Below, piece by piece: positions 35,636 to 46,960 of a stretch of 64,000 nt of DNA. A program made the translations under genes and the position numbers. The notes beneath the pieces were generated by a model that saw only the letters and a list, made by a program, of their open reading frames with translations, was not told the origin of the DNA and did not search any database. This DNA comes from Narthecium ossifragum (Eukaryota > Streptophyta > Magnoliopsida > Dioscoreales > Nartheciaceae): NCBI GenBank assembly GCA_963920575.1, contig OY986965.1:11856290-11920289 (forward strand), written 5' to 3'. How positions within the stretch are numbered: position 1 is the first letter of the stretch; each line of letters starts with the position of its first letter.

Positions 35636-35990
35636 ATGTGCATCGGCAGCATCATAGACATGAATATGTGCATTACTAACATTAGAATCATGAGCATATG
35701 CATAATGAATGTTAGTATCATGAACATGCGTAGGAGCGCTAAAATCATGTGTATATGCATCACACACATTAGAATCAATAGCTTGTGCATCAATAGGACT
35801 AGAATTTTGAACATGCGCACTAGCACTACAGTCATGACAATATGCATCATCAACATGAACATCTTGAGCATGTGCACCATAAGCATTAAAATCAGGGATG
35901 TAAGCATTACAAGCACTAACGTCATCGACACATGCATCATACATGTTAGGCTCATCAACATGCACATCTTTTCTATGGCATGATCCTTTG
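35636..35990. repeat. Degenerate short-period repeat rich in ATCATGNNCATATGCAT-like phrases
   Basis: Imperfect copies of a roughly 45-50-bp phrase (GCAT, then a variable run, CATTAGAATCATG, ACATGTGCAT) fill this stretch. Both strands stay open for over 100 codons and give Met- or His/Asp-rich nonsense. It lies just upstream, in coding-strand sense, of the 34917-35606 ORF. Confidence 0.55.
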
Positions 35991-36718
35991 AATTTAGTTT
36001 TAATGACAATAGAGTTGAAGGAACCTGGTTGTCCTTTGACGTATTTTCAGTCTTACACGATTGCGGTGCTTGAGTGTAAGGATTCTTAGGATGATTTTAA
36101 TGCCGCTTTTGTGTGTGCCTTTCAGATAGTCTATGCTAACTAAAGATAGATTGTACTCAGGTTAAGTCCGAAAATAGTATATGCTATGCGAAGATAGACT
36201 ATGCCGTAGGATAGTATGAGCGTTCTTTTAGGGATTCATGCGAGCTTAAGAAGCCGTGATTCCATATGTCTAGATTAGGGAACAAGAGGATACTAGAGAA
36301 TACATAAGGTGAAATTAGAGTAGATTGAGTAATCCCTAGGCCTTTCTCATATTGATTCATCCCTATCCTTTTATTGCTTTCTTAGTTAGATTTAATTCCA
36401 GAGTTAATCAAAATCCTTCTCTTTCACCTTAGGATAGAAAGTTTGAGATTGATTTAAGTTCTTCTCTATTGACAATATTTCCCTGTGGTTTGATCCTGTA
36501 TTTCATCACTATTCTACCCCATAGTTTAGTATTTTGAATAAGAGTTTATAAATTCTATTTTTGATTGGGTTTGCATCGAATTTAACGACACGTTTGCAAG
36601 CGATCACGACCCAAGAAACAATGCGATCTACCGGATCGCGCGCTCGACGTGAAACAAGCATCGAGCCACGGGCCCGACCCAGCCGGTCGACCCAGGAGTA
36701 GAGGGACAGGTCGTCACA

Positions 36719-36935
36719 ATCGAGCTCATGAGTAGATGACTGCCAATTCGCTTGATCTTGCCTTCGATTGGTCTAGATCTAATGGCCATCATTTGATACG
36801 TAGCATCCAAGTCCCAAACGCTTCCCTCATCGATCCAATCGAATAATCTGTCAAAAAACTTATCATGGCACTGAGGTGGATGATGTTATTTTTCCATGCG
36901 AGTTTTTCAACTCACACGGAAAAAGGGGAGCATTG
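36719..36935 (+). mobile_element. Body of the old LTR element, final segment with polypurine tract
   Basis: Ends GGAAAAAGGGGAGCATTG right before the LTR start TGTTACTGCC at 36936. A purine-rich run at this spot is the expected polypurine tract and supports reading 36936-37185 as the 3' LTR of a + element. Confidence 0.6.
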
Positions 36936-37185
36936 TGTTACTGCCAAAATTTGGCATATTTTTGGGTCAAAAAGATGATCAAAACTGACGCATGTTAGGG
37001 CTTAACCATATGAGATCATGGGGTGCAATCGTCGGAGGTCATGGGGGCAATATGGGATCATGGGAAGTTAGTCTCTAGAGAGGGGAATAAATATCTTATA
37101 GAAGAAGAGAATTGGAACAAGAACACGAACACAACTCATCAATGAAATCTTTTTTTGTTACTGTTTCTTCTACTTAGGAGTAGCA
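36936..37185 (+). repeat. LTR-like sequence, right copy (3' LTR of the old element)
   Basis: Starts TGTTACTGCCAAAATTTG. It aligns along its length with 13706-13940, with a small extra stretch (GTGCAATCGTCGGAGGTCAT) absent from the left copy. The minus strand of about 54880-54948 is a third partial copy. The exact end is uncertain. Confidence 0.65.
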
Positions 37186-37206
37186 TATCACTTCTTCTAC
37201 CTCCAT

Positions 37207-38222
37207 TTGATAGACAGAGAAGAGGTGGTTTATTCCTCAGATCGGTTCAACCCTTCAATGGCTTCAAGATTTCAAAGGTTAGTATCTTTCCCAGTACTAT
37301 TTCTCTTCGCTTCTGTGGATTTTAGAGCTAAATATTGTCCTTCTTATTTCTGTGATCTTTCCCTTTTTTTTCTCAACCCCTCTATCTTTCTGTCATTTTC
37401 TCAGCACTATGTCTGTGATCTTTCTCTTTTTTTTCAATAGGGTTCAATGCTACAGCTCTTCCGTGGATTTCACTTTGTGTTTTCGTGCTAGTTTATTTTT
37501 GTATCTTTCCTTTGATAGACCACATGCATCACTGTATATTTTTATGTAACTTTCTCTCTTGTTTCAATAAGATTCATTCCATTTCTCTTTTGTAGATTTA
37601 TTGTCTTTGGTCACTTGGTATTTTCTTGCTAAATTGCTCTTCAGTTGCTGTTGGTTCGATTGTCCACCGGCATCTCCCTTCCCAACCCTCATCCGATAGA
37701 CAGAGAAGAGGTGGTTGATTCCTCAGATCGGTTCAACACTTCAACGGCTTCAAGATTTCTAAGGTTTGTATCTTTCTTGATCTTGATCCAAATCTAATAG
37801 ACACAATCACTCTTTCTATCATTTTCCCAGTACTATTTCTCTTCTCTTCTGTGGATTTTAGAGTTAAATATTGTCTTTCTTATTCTATGTGATCTTCTTT
37901 ATATCTTTCTGTCATTCTTTCTCAGCAATATTCGTATGAACAGATTTATTTCTATGATCTTTCTCTTTTTTTTTCTCAGCACCTCAATCTTTTTGTCATT
38001 TTCTCAGCACTGTTTATGTGATCTTTCTCTCTTTTTTTTCAATAGGGTTCAATGCTACAGCTCTTCCGTGGATTTTGTTTCTAGGTTCAATTTGTGTTTT
38101 CGTGCTAATTTTTTTTGTATCTTTCCTTTGATAGACCTCATGAATCACTGTAGATTTTTATGTAACTTTCTCTCTTGTTTCAATAAGATTCATTCCATTT
38201 ATCTTCTGTAGATTTATTTTGT
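37207..38222 (+). repeat. Tandem duplication in the 5' leader of the hAT gene
   Basis: GATAGACAGAGAAGAGGTGG at about 37210 recurs near 37690 with the following GGTTCAAC and CTTCAAGATTTC phrases. The segment around CAATAGGGTTCAATGCTACA (37436) recurs near 38040 with the following 150 bp. The copies are imperfect. The DNA is T-rich with several AG acceptors, consistent with leader introns of the transposase gene that starts at 38507. Confidence 0.7.
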
Positions 38223-40755
38223 ATCTTTCGTTTGTTCAGTTGCTGGTGGTTCGAGTGTATCTATCTTGTTCTTCGTTTGTTTTGCTCTCTTTCTTTGTCA
38301 AACTCCAACGATTTCATGTTTTCATTTTCTATTTTAATTTTTTTTTGTTTCTTAATTTCAATTTGCTTCTGCTGCAAGTTTATCTGTTATTGGGTTATGG
38401 TTAGCTCATTTGATGCTGCAAGTTTCTCTTTAAATTCTTTAGGACTTTTACAATTCTAAGGCTACGACCAGGGTACTTATATGGTTTGTGCTTTTGAAAT
38501 CTGCAGATGGATAGTATTGAAATTGTTGACAATGATGACAGTATTGAAATAGATGATACTGAAGAGCATGGAGCATCTGCATCAGCTGAAAATGACAAAT
38601 CTGGTAAGCGAAAGAGAAAACTTACCTCACCTATTTGGAGTCATTTTCATAGATTGCCTATGGGACCTGATAAGATACAAAAATGCAAGTGTAAGAAATG
38701 TGGGGAAGAATATATGGCTAATTCTTGCCATGAGACTAGTAATATGAAACGTCATATCAAGATTTGTCCAAAAAATGATACGTGTGATGTAGCTCAAATG
38801 CTCTTGTCCCAATATGAAGGATCTATGTCTTTGAGATCGTCTAAACTAGATGCTAATACTGTACGTGAGTTGATGACTAAGGCAGTTATTATGCATGATT
38901 TGCCATTTAGTTTTGTTGAGTACGAGGGGGTTAGAGATGTTTTCGGATATATATGTCCAGATATACAACTAGTGACTAGAAATACTTGCAAGGATGATGT
39001 GTTGAAGTTGTATAAGAGAGAAAAGAGAAGAGTCGCAAATAAATTGCAATCTATACCAGGAAGGATTTCTTTGACATCTGATTTGTGGACCTCTATAGCA
39101 ACAGATGGTTATCTTTCTCTGACAGCCCATTTTGTTGACACTGATTGGCAATTACAAAAAAGAATCATAGGATTTTGTTTTATGCCTCCTCCACATAATG
39201 CTGTTGGTTTATCTGAGAAAATATTTGCTTTGTTGAATGAGTGGGGAATTGTGGGAAAGCTATTTTCTATAACTTTGGATAATGCTTCCGTGAATTTTTC
39301 ATTCGTTGGGTTGTTGAGAAGCAAGCTTATGTTGAATGATACCCTTTTATGCAATGGTCAATTCTTTCATGGCCATTGTTGTGCGCACATTCTCAATTTG
39401 ATTGTTCAAGATGGATTGAAAGAAATTGATGAATCTATACTAAAGATTAGGGAAACAGTCAAGCATATCAAGGGTTCTCAAACAAGAAAAGATAAGTTCT
39501 TGGAATGTGTCAGCCAAGTGTGCCTACAAGCTAAAAAAGGTTTACGCCAAGATGTTCCCACAAGGTGGAACTCTACTTACCTTATGCTTGAGAGTGCTAT
39601 TTTTTATTGACGAGCTCTAACTCATTTACAGCTCAGTGATTCCAACTACAAGTATTACCCATCACAAGAAGAGTGGAATAAAGTAGAAAAAGTTTGCAAA
39701 TTTTTGGCTATTTTCTATACTACCACTTGCATTTTTTCTGGCTCCAAGTATCCCACAACCAACTTATACTTCCCTCAAGTTTTCCTCATTCAAGTTACTT
39801 TGATCAAAAGGAAGGAAGATTCTGATGTTTTGGTGCGCGGAATGGCTATAAAAATGTTAAGTAAATTTGAAAAGTATTGGTCAGATTATAGTTTGATTCT
39901 AGCCATAGCCTGTGTATTGGATCCTCGATTCAAAATTCAATTCATCGAATTCTCTTATCAAAAGTTATATGGCAGCGATTCACTTGAAATGAAGGAAGTT
40001 CAGGAGAAATTATTTTATCTCTTTGATGCGTATATGCATACTTATGGTAAAGCAGTACCTCATTCGAGGGGGTCTATTGCAACTCGAGATGCCTCTACTT
40101 CTAGTATTAATGAAGGTCTTTATTCTAAGGAGTGTGAAGATATTATGAAGGTATGTAAATTTTTCATTCATAATGTTTATATATACATGTGTATTCTATT
40201 TCTTTGAATGAATGGAAATTTTTATGCTGTTAATGAAGGTTTTTATTTTCTCTCATTTATATCTGGAGTCAAACCCAAGTTGACCATGTCATGTAAATCA
40301 ATGAAAAATCTATATATTCTGATTGGCTATAAGTTCAGGTGAAATAGCAAAAAATGTACGTTAGACTTCTTGTTGTCTGACTTTCTATAGTTGAAGTTCC
40401 ATGGAGCAAATACAAAGCCAGAAGATAATATTCAGAAAAGCATGCTCATTCTTGGAATCATATTTCACATTACCGCCAACATCCTTTCTTCACATGACTA
40501 AATGAAAGTCTGCATACACTTAAAAGCATGTTCATCCTTGAGTCATGACATAGAAAGACAATAACATCATACTCTGATGTGCTATGTGATAAGACGTGAA
40601 AAGTGCATAAATCACCCTTTTAAGTTGGCCTTGTTAGTCTCCGAGCAAGGCCTTACTGATGGATTTTACCCTATTACAGGTACAAGTGCCCTCAACGAGG
40701 ATTGGATCAAGTTCCGAGCTTAAACGATGTCATTCGGGCCAATTTTTATGAAGAA

Positions 40756-41054
40756 GATCGATCCTTTATTGAAGGAAGATCGATCCTGTGTAGTACATCA
40801 AGAACAAAGCCAATCAGTTCTGAAGGATCGATCCTCACTATGGGAAGGATCGATCATTTTTGCACATTTTTCCAGTGACAGAACGCAAATTCTAGAGGAT
40901 CGATCTTCACACACTGGAGGATCGATCTTCATCGGGGCGCAGCCAGAATTCAAGAAGTAAAAGATCGATCCTTTCCTAGAGGAGGATCGATCCTTCACGG
41001 GACCAGCGTTCACACGAAGCGCATGATCGATCCTCCACCCTATGAGGATCGATC
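40756..41054. repeat. GATCGATC paired array in the 5' LTR
   Basis: Five pairs: 40756/40778, 40826/40848, 40898/40920, 40963/40985 and 41025/41047. Every offset is 22 bp, while gaps between pairs vary from 40 to 50 bp from one pair start to the next pair's predecessor. The last octamer ends 65 bp before the TATA box. Confidence 0.97.
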
Positions 41055-41118
41055 CTTTGGTGCCAGCCGAGCAAAATCAATGGCCCAGATCTAATCCGAG
41101 TGGGGGAGGCTTGTTTAC

Positions 41119-41126
41119 TATAAATA
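41119..41126 (+). promoter_or_regulatory. 5' LTR TATA box (TATAAATA)
   Basis: TATAAATA follows the paired array and is repeated at 50749-50756 in the 3' LTR. Transcription would start about 30 bp downstream. Confidence 0.7.
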
Positions 41127-42167
41127 GACCCCTTAGGGGGGATTTTAGGAGGCTTCTCTTAGTTTTCTCCAGCCCTTCTAGGTTTCTTACCCAATTAAGA
41201 GGAGGACTTCTTGGAGGGAATCAATGGGAGGAGAGCTTCATTAACCTCCATCCATGGATCCAACCAAGATGAGTAGCAAACTTCCTTTATCTTGAGATTT
41301 CCATGTAGTTGTAGGATTCTTTTGTAGTTTTCTTAGGGTTTTTGATGTGTAATCTTTGGGATTGATCTATTGTATGGATTTGAGCATTATTTCCTTATCT
41401 TTGTACATGGATCTTATATGTTGAATGGATGAATGCCTTTCTTTGGTATGAGTTAGAACTTGTGCATGATAGGTGTTTGTTGTTATGCCCCAATGAGTTG
41501 GATGTGCTAGAAACACATCCAATTACATTGGGAGGATTACTATCCCTAGATTAGAGATTAGGGATGCTAGAACCATCCCTATCTCTCTAATCAAAGGATC
41601 CATTCTATCTTTCTCTTGCATTGGATTCGAGGTGCTAGAACCATCTCGATCCAATGCCCGACTCCATGCAATATCTTTTTCTTGCGACGAATCGATCTTA
41701 ATCGAAGGTTCGTTAGCGACGATAGAAGCTAATCACTCATTCGTCGACTTTGTGAATGTGATTATTTCCGGCGGATGATCCTAAACCGACTTCCGTTGAG
41801 CGATAAGTGAGGCTAATCACCCGCTTGTCGACTTCTTGATTTCGCTCGTCCCAATTGGATTACACACCTTAATTCCTTAGGAGGCTACATTAGGACCTAC
41901 AATGAAATGGAGATCCCAAGACCTCTCTATATTAGTTATCTTTCTTTTCACTTAGTTAATTACTTTAATAGTCATTAATCCAAAACCCAAATATTTTAGC
42001 TAGTTGTTTGGAGTTATCTATCGAGTACGTTAGTCATTTCTCATTTCCCTGCGAATCGACCCGGACTCCCGCTAGCTACGTAGTAGTTAGTTAGGATTCG
42101 CTATAAATTGTAATCTTTGACGCCCTAGTCACTTTTAACGACGAGTGGTTTGGGCGCGTCAAGATTT

Positions 42168-42185
42168 TGGCGCCGTTGCGGGGGA
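42168..42185 (+). other. Primer-binding site, tRNA-Asp type
   Basis: TGGCGCCGTTGCGGGGGA lies six bases after the LTR end and matches the complement of the plant tRNA-Asp 3' end except one base. This primer is characteristic of Athila/Tat-type elements. Confidence 0.8.
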
Positions 42186-42422
42186 CTTGTTGATTTGAAT
42201 TTCTTACTTGATAAATCTCTCCTTTCAATTAGGTTGCTTTACTTTCTTTTATTACAAAATACCAAAAATAGAACGTTGCTTATATTGTATATCTTTTTAT
42301 GGTTGTAGGTGAAGCTTCCGAGCGGCGAAGCGACTCATCTACGGGTGAGGATACAAAGTTCTTGGACAAGCCCACTGTAATGTATCTCTTACCTTGTATG
42401 GTCCAAGTTCTTATATGTGTGA

Positions 42423-45400
42423 ATGAGTGTGCATGAGGATTCGGAGCTAGATATCACCTTGCAAGAATTCCTAGACTCTAGGACATCTTCTAGCATACCC
42501 TTGCATAAGGACCTCCTGTCTCCTCAAATCATGGATGAGCCCATCCCGGACCCCAATTCTAATGCCAATCCCATTCCGGACCGTAGGAGTATGAGGGATT
42601 ATTATGTCCCTACTACTTTTGCACCTACATCGGGCATACAACAACCCGTTGTTCAAGCCGCACATTACGAGTTTAAGCCTCAATTCCTTCAATTTCTTCC
42701 AAATTTTCACGGCTTGAGTAATGAGGACCCTTACTATCACTTAGAGGATTTCCTCGAAAAGAGTTCCACGGTGAAAATTCTAAACTTTACCGAGGATGCA
42801 ATGAGATTAAACTTGTTCCCATTTACCTTGAAGGGCAAAGCCAAGCATTGGTTAGGATCCCTTGAGCCTCAAACGATCACCACATGGGACCAATTACAAA
42901 GTGCTTTTCTAGAAAAGTTCTTTCCTATCGCTAAGACTCATGAAATGAGGACCCAAATTGCGACCTTTCGTCAAGAACATGACGAACCTTTTCATGACTC
43001 TTGGGATAGGTTTAAAGAGCTTCTTAGGAAATGCCCACACCATCAAATCCCTAAGTGGTCTCTTGTTGATTATTTTTACAATGGCCTTAGAATACGTCAT
43101 CAAGAAGACGTAGACACCGCTTGTGGTGGGGTGTTCATGACAAATCCCTACGAGGATTCATGGGTTTTATTTGGAAAGCTTGCCATTAATTCCCAAAACC
43201 ATGCCTACACTTCAAGAAATGTTAGGGAGACTTCAAGTGCTAAGGGACAATCCAACCCGAGAGGATTTTTAGAGTTATCCGAAGCTACCCGTGTTTCACA
43301 ACAAATCGATACTCTAAGTAGGAAAGTTGATCAAGTTCTTGCTCATTCTTTGAATCAAGTTCCTACTCCTCCTTCTTCATCGAGCTACCCACTCAATTCT
43401 CCATCATTGGGAGAACTTTGCTTCCTTTGTTCGACTCCCGGCCACGTAGTTACCGATTGCCATTTGGCCGGTGAGTTTCCGGAGCTCGTGCAAGAGCATA
43501 TCAATGCGGTCTTCAATCAAGCAAAGCCTACTTATGACCCTTATTTAAACACGTACAATCCTAGGCCTCCAATTGCGGACAATCAAGCCCCAAGCTATCC
43601 TCCTAGGTACCAAGCACCATATCATTCTAATCCACCTCCACAAAATCAATCCACCTACCGGCCACCTCAAGCTCCTCATGCATATCCACCTCAAGCTCCT
43701 CATGCATATCCATCTCAAGTGCCAAGTTATCCTCAATCATCTCATCCGACAAATTGGAATCAAAGGCCACCTGGGCCTTCCTCATACCAAGCTCCCTATC
43801 AAGCCCCTCAAGCCCCTCAAGCTCCGAAGCGTGATTCTTGTATTGAGGAAAGGCTTCTCAAGGCTTTAGACTCTTTTGAGACAAGTACCCAACTTTTGCA
43901 TTCTCACTCCTAATCCATTGCAAAGTTGGAAGTGCAAATAGGCCAATTGGCCAATACTATGGCAAGAAGGGAGGAGGGTAGACTTCCTAGTCAACCCATA
44001 GCAAACCCTAAATGCCAACATTTTATCGATTCCACTCACGAGGAAGTGCAAGCGGTCACTACCCTCCGGAGTGAAAAGATCTTTCCTAATGTTGAGATGC
44101 CTAAAGACACCACATTAGGGCAAGGACATGAACCTCATTTGTCTACTTCGATGAATGACTCTCAAGCATCACCTCCTCATGCTTCTCATGATTCTTCAAG
44201 TCAATTGCCATCTTTCAAGGAAACTGAGCCTACTTTACTCGATCCATTGCCAACCAAAGCATACATTCCTAGAGCTCCATACCCTCAAGCATTAGTTGAC
44301 CCTCAAGCCACATCCCAACCTTGGAAGATTGGCAAGTATGAGGAGATGCTAAAACTTTTCAAGAAGGTCCACATCAACCTTCCCTTGTTGGATGCCATTA
44401 AGCAAGTGCCTTCTTATGCCAAATTTTTGAAGGACTTGTGTACTCATAAGAGGCAATCCAAGTCTCATGTCTCTAAAAAGCTCTTCCTAACTGAGCAAGT
44501 TAGCTCGATTCTTCAACTCGATCTACCTCCGAAATTGAGAGACCCCGGCACTCCTACCATCTCTTGCATCATAGGAGATCAATTGATTGAGGGGGCTCTT
44601 CTTGATTTAGGAGCTAGTTTGAATCTCATGCCCTACTACTTGTTTTGTAAGTTTGGCTTAGGAGAGCTCAAGCCGACCTCGATGACTTTGCAATTGGCCG
44701 ATAGATCTCTCAAGACACCACGGGGTGTTCTTGAGGACATATTAGTCAAGGTCGATCGATGTGTTTTCCCAGTCGATTTTGTTGTCTTAGACATGGAGCC
44801 CGGACCAAGGCATAAATAGTCCATTCCCATCATTCTAGGTCGACCATTCCTTGCCACAGCCAACGCTTTAATAAATTGTAGGAATGGAGGCATGACCGTG
44901 ACATTTGGCAACATGGAGATACGGCTTAACATTTTTGATGCATCTAAGCATTATGCATGTGAAAAAGAATATTTTATGATTGATGTTTGGAATGATCATC
45001 ATGATGAGGAATACTTGATTGAGTTACTTGGTGATGATGAAGGGGTTGATGATGATTGTTATGATATTAATCTTCCGGTATATCAACCATTTTATGAAGA
45101 CATACCTAATTATGAAGAGGATGCTTGTGATATCAATATGCCGGTTTATGAAGTCTTTAGTGAGGATATATCAATTTTCGGGGACACCTCGGATATTAAT
45201 ATGCCTATCTATGAGGTGTTTTGGGAGGGTGTAACTAATATTAATGAGCCGAGTTTGGTTATTTCTCAAGAAAGGTTATCAATCTCTTATGATTGTGAGG
45301 ATGAAGGCCAACATATCCGACCGACATTGGAGACTCTTGAAGTTTTGGATAAGGTCTTGCCCAGTCTTGAATATGATTATATAGATGATGATTGTGTGAC

Positions 45401-45719
45401 CCCTTGGTGGAGACATGACTTTGATTTGTCGCCTTCTATATCTTCCTCCACAATAATATTTGCCACAACACTATCATTGCTCATCTCGAATGCCACCCCA
45501 TTTCCCGCGTTCATGCATACATTCACTTGGCCATATAAAACTGTTAATAAAGAACGGGACATCTTTTACGCTAAAATGGACACAAGGTTAAAATGGCTTG
45601 TGATGAAAGAAATGTGGTTTTATCATTGGCATTTAAATAAAGTTCTTCGAAAATGGCTTCGATCTCGCATTTCTAGATGCGACCACCATTTAGAGGGGAC
45701 ATCGAAAGTTTATGGGTGA
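42423..45719 (+). pseudogene. Gag-protease polyprotein of the Athila-like element, two in-frame stops
   Basis: One frame of about 1,100 codons is broken by TAA at 43911-43913 and TAG at 44817-44819. Gag similarity spans FKPQFLQFLPNFHGLSNEDP, FPFTLKGKAKHWLGSL, LEKFFPIAKTHEMR and CPHHQIPKWSLVDYFYNGL. A zinc knuckle CFLCSTPGHVVTDC (CX2CX4HX4C) and a Pro/Tyr/Gln-rich linker follow. The protease has the active-site motif LLDLGASLNLMP, and IILGRPFLATANALI lies after the second stop. The tail (about 45000-45719) is acidic with a repeated CDINMPVYE-like phrase and ends with a basic stretch around MDTRLKWLVMKEMW. No polymerase follows. Gag would package element RNA and protease would cut the polyprotein, but this copy cannot make a full product. 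Confidence 0.88.
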
Positions 45720-46063
45720 GCTTGCATTGTGTCGAGCTAGAGTCGGTAAATCAAGCGCTTGGTGGGAGGCAACCCATCCATCCTTCGTATTTTTCTGAAT
45801 TTATTTGTTATTTCCTCTTTGCATGATTGATTGTTTTTCCCATTATTTGCATGTTTGATTTTGGTGTGTTTTTGAATTGATCTTTGTTGGAATAATTGTG
45901 ATGTTAAGATGATATGTTGAATTTGTGGGATGCTTGATGTGTTGTCTGGTTTGGAGGTTTGGATTATGGTATTTTAATGCCTAAGGAGCCTAGTATTCAT
46001 GTTTGAGGTGTGTGGGGCGAATTCCCAGGTTTTCAGCCCAGTTTTGCATTTTGGTACATAAAA

Positions 46064-46477
46064 GATCTATCCTCCAAGCGAAGAGGATCGATCCTTTATG
46101 TCCGATTGAATGTACGCTGGAACCTGGGGGCGAGTGATCGATCCTTCAATATCTCATGATCGATCATTTTTGCGAATTTATTCGTGACAGAGGGTTGGTT
46201 TTGAGAAGATCGATCCTTCCATCTCTCATGATCGATCATTTTTACGAATTTATTCGTGACAGAGGGATGGTTTTGAGAAGATCGATCCTTCCATCTCTCA
46301 GGATCGATCATTTTTGCGAATTTATTTGTGACAGAGGGATGGTTTCTGGATGATCGATCCTTGAGCATAGAAAGATCGATCTTACTTACTTATACACGTT
46401 AGCACGACTTAAGTGAGAACCGTTATGATGCTGCCACGTGTTAAAAAGATCGATCTTGCTCTCTTAGGAGATCGATC
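46064..46477. repeat. Internal GATCGATC paired array ahead of the downstream ORF
   Basis: Six pairs: 46064/46086 (first member with one mismatch), 46136/46158, 46208/46230, 46280/46302, 46352/46374 and 46448/46470. All offsets are exactly 22 bp. Pairs 2 to 5 are on a 72-bp repeat unit that also holds GTGACAGAGGGATGG. The array ends 23-24 bp before a TATAAAG. Confidence 0.97.
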
Positions 46478-46500
46478 TTTTGCGGGGATGGTTAAAAAAA

Positions 46501-46507
46501 TATAAAG
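46501..46507 (+). promoter_or_regulatory. Candidate internal TATA box (TATAAAG)
   Basis: TATAAAG follows a paired-octamer array with the same spacing seen at 16922-16946 in an LTR. It lies 454 bp upstream of the ATG of the downstream ORF, suggesting a separate internal promoter. Confidence 0.45.
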
Positions 46508-46960
46508 CCGCGGGAGATCGACTTAGGGCCCCAAGCCCTAAGATCGATCCTCTCTTCCCCTTCCCCTGTTCGCCCGGACGCCGCTTCTCTTCTTCGCCGC
46601 CTCCACCCGGTGCGCCATCCTCTCCTCCGGCCGGATTTCACCGCCGCCGACCTTCCCAAGGTGTCCGCGACCACCCTTCACCTCTCGATCGAGCTCCCGT
46701 CCCCCACATTTACCCTACCTCCTCTCACATCTCCGTGATCGGCGGGATCCTTTCGCCTCCGACGCAAATCGCCGCCGCCCTCCACCTCCCAGTGCCTCCA
46801 CTACCCCTTCCCTTCACTCCACTTCCCTAAATCGACCCCGGCGCCATCCACATTTCGTCATCACCTTCCATCGAGCCGCCGGTGCCGCCTCATCCTTCAA
46901 GCTCGTCGTCGTCGGCCACCTTTGTTGATCCAGTCCCCCTTGCTGCCATCCTCAGCTCCG

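Larger units (their letters stand above)
32184..35994 (-). mobile_element. Third-family (Athila-like) element, minus, 3' LTR and part of the interior only
   Basis: The LTR 32184-33685 has ends TGATG...CATCA. It is followed at 33686 by CACCCCCCAACC, the reverse complement of a polypurine tract, which fixes the orientation and shows this is the 3' LTR. The interior extends right to about 35994, where second-family LTR sequence resumes. The 5' LTR and most coding sequence are missing. Non-coding interior at 33.7-34.9 kb includes a 106-bp offset duplication around CCTTTTTACGCGAGC (about 34075 and 34181). Confidence 0.8.
30590..36606 (+). mobile_element. Second-family solo LTR (plus), interrupted by a nested, truncated insertion
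   Basis: Starts TGATAAGTCACTAAATG at 30590 and ends TTTGCAAGCGATCA at 36606. TSD CGACC lies at 30585-30589 and 36607-36611. Its own sequence is 30590-31220 and about 35995-36606; the latter resumes at the phrase near AATAGAGTTGA that the 22281-23721 copy also has. The 4.8 kb between is foreign DNA from two other elements. Confidence 0.88.
28425..36718 (-). mobile_element. Gypsy-type solo LTR C (minus), interrupted by a second-family LTR
   Basis: Starts TGTCACGCCCCGACCTG and ends GGGACAGGTCGTCACA. TSD ATCGA lies at 28420-28424 and 36719-36723. The insertion 30590-36606 with its TSD accounts for 6.0 kb, leaving about 2.3 kb. It is homologous to the LTR at 16611-18841 and has array segments in corresponding places (29702-29921 and 30303-30415). 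Confidence 0.9.
40587..42161 (+). repeat. 5' LTR of the Athila-like element (1575 bp)
   Basis: Starts TGATAAGACGTGAAAAG and ends TTTGGGCGCGTCA. It contains the five-pair octamer array, a TATA box, and downstream repeats of a short GATGTGCTAGAA-type phrase around 41500-41640. Confidence 0.93.

Noticed and set aside
35593..36009. Met/Leu-rich 138-aa frame resembling membrane segments
   Set aside because: It comes from the degenerate ATCATG-type repeat, which is open in several frames; not a credible membrane protein.
40727..41013. Open frames on both strands with repeated IDP/EDRS/KDRSS motifs (also at 50357-50643 and 46096-46368)
   Set aside because: They are translations of the GATCGATC array (GATCGATCC read as codons). 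Being a self-complementary octamer, it produces similar peptides on both strands. Not a repeat protein.
40756..41054. CRISPR-like appearance of short repeats with variable spacers
   Set aside because: The repeat is only 8-12 bp, spacing between pairs is irregular, and the context is a plant LTR promoter.
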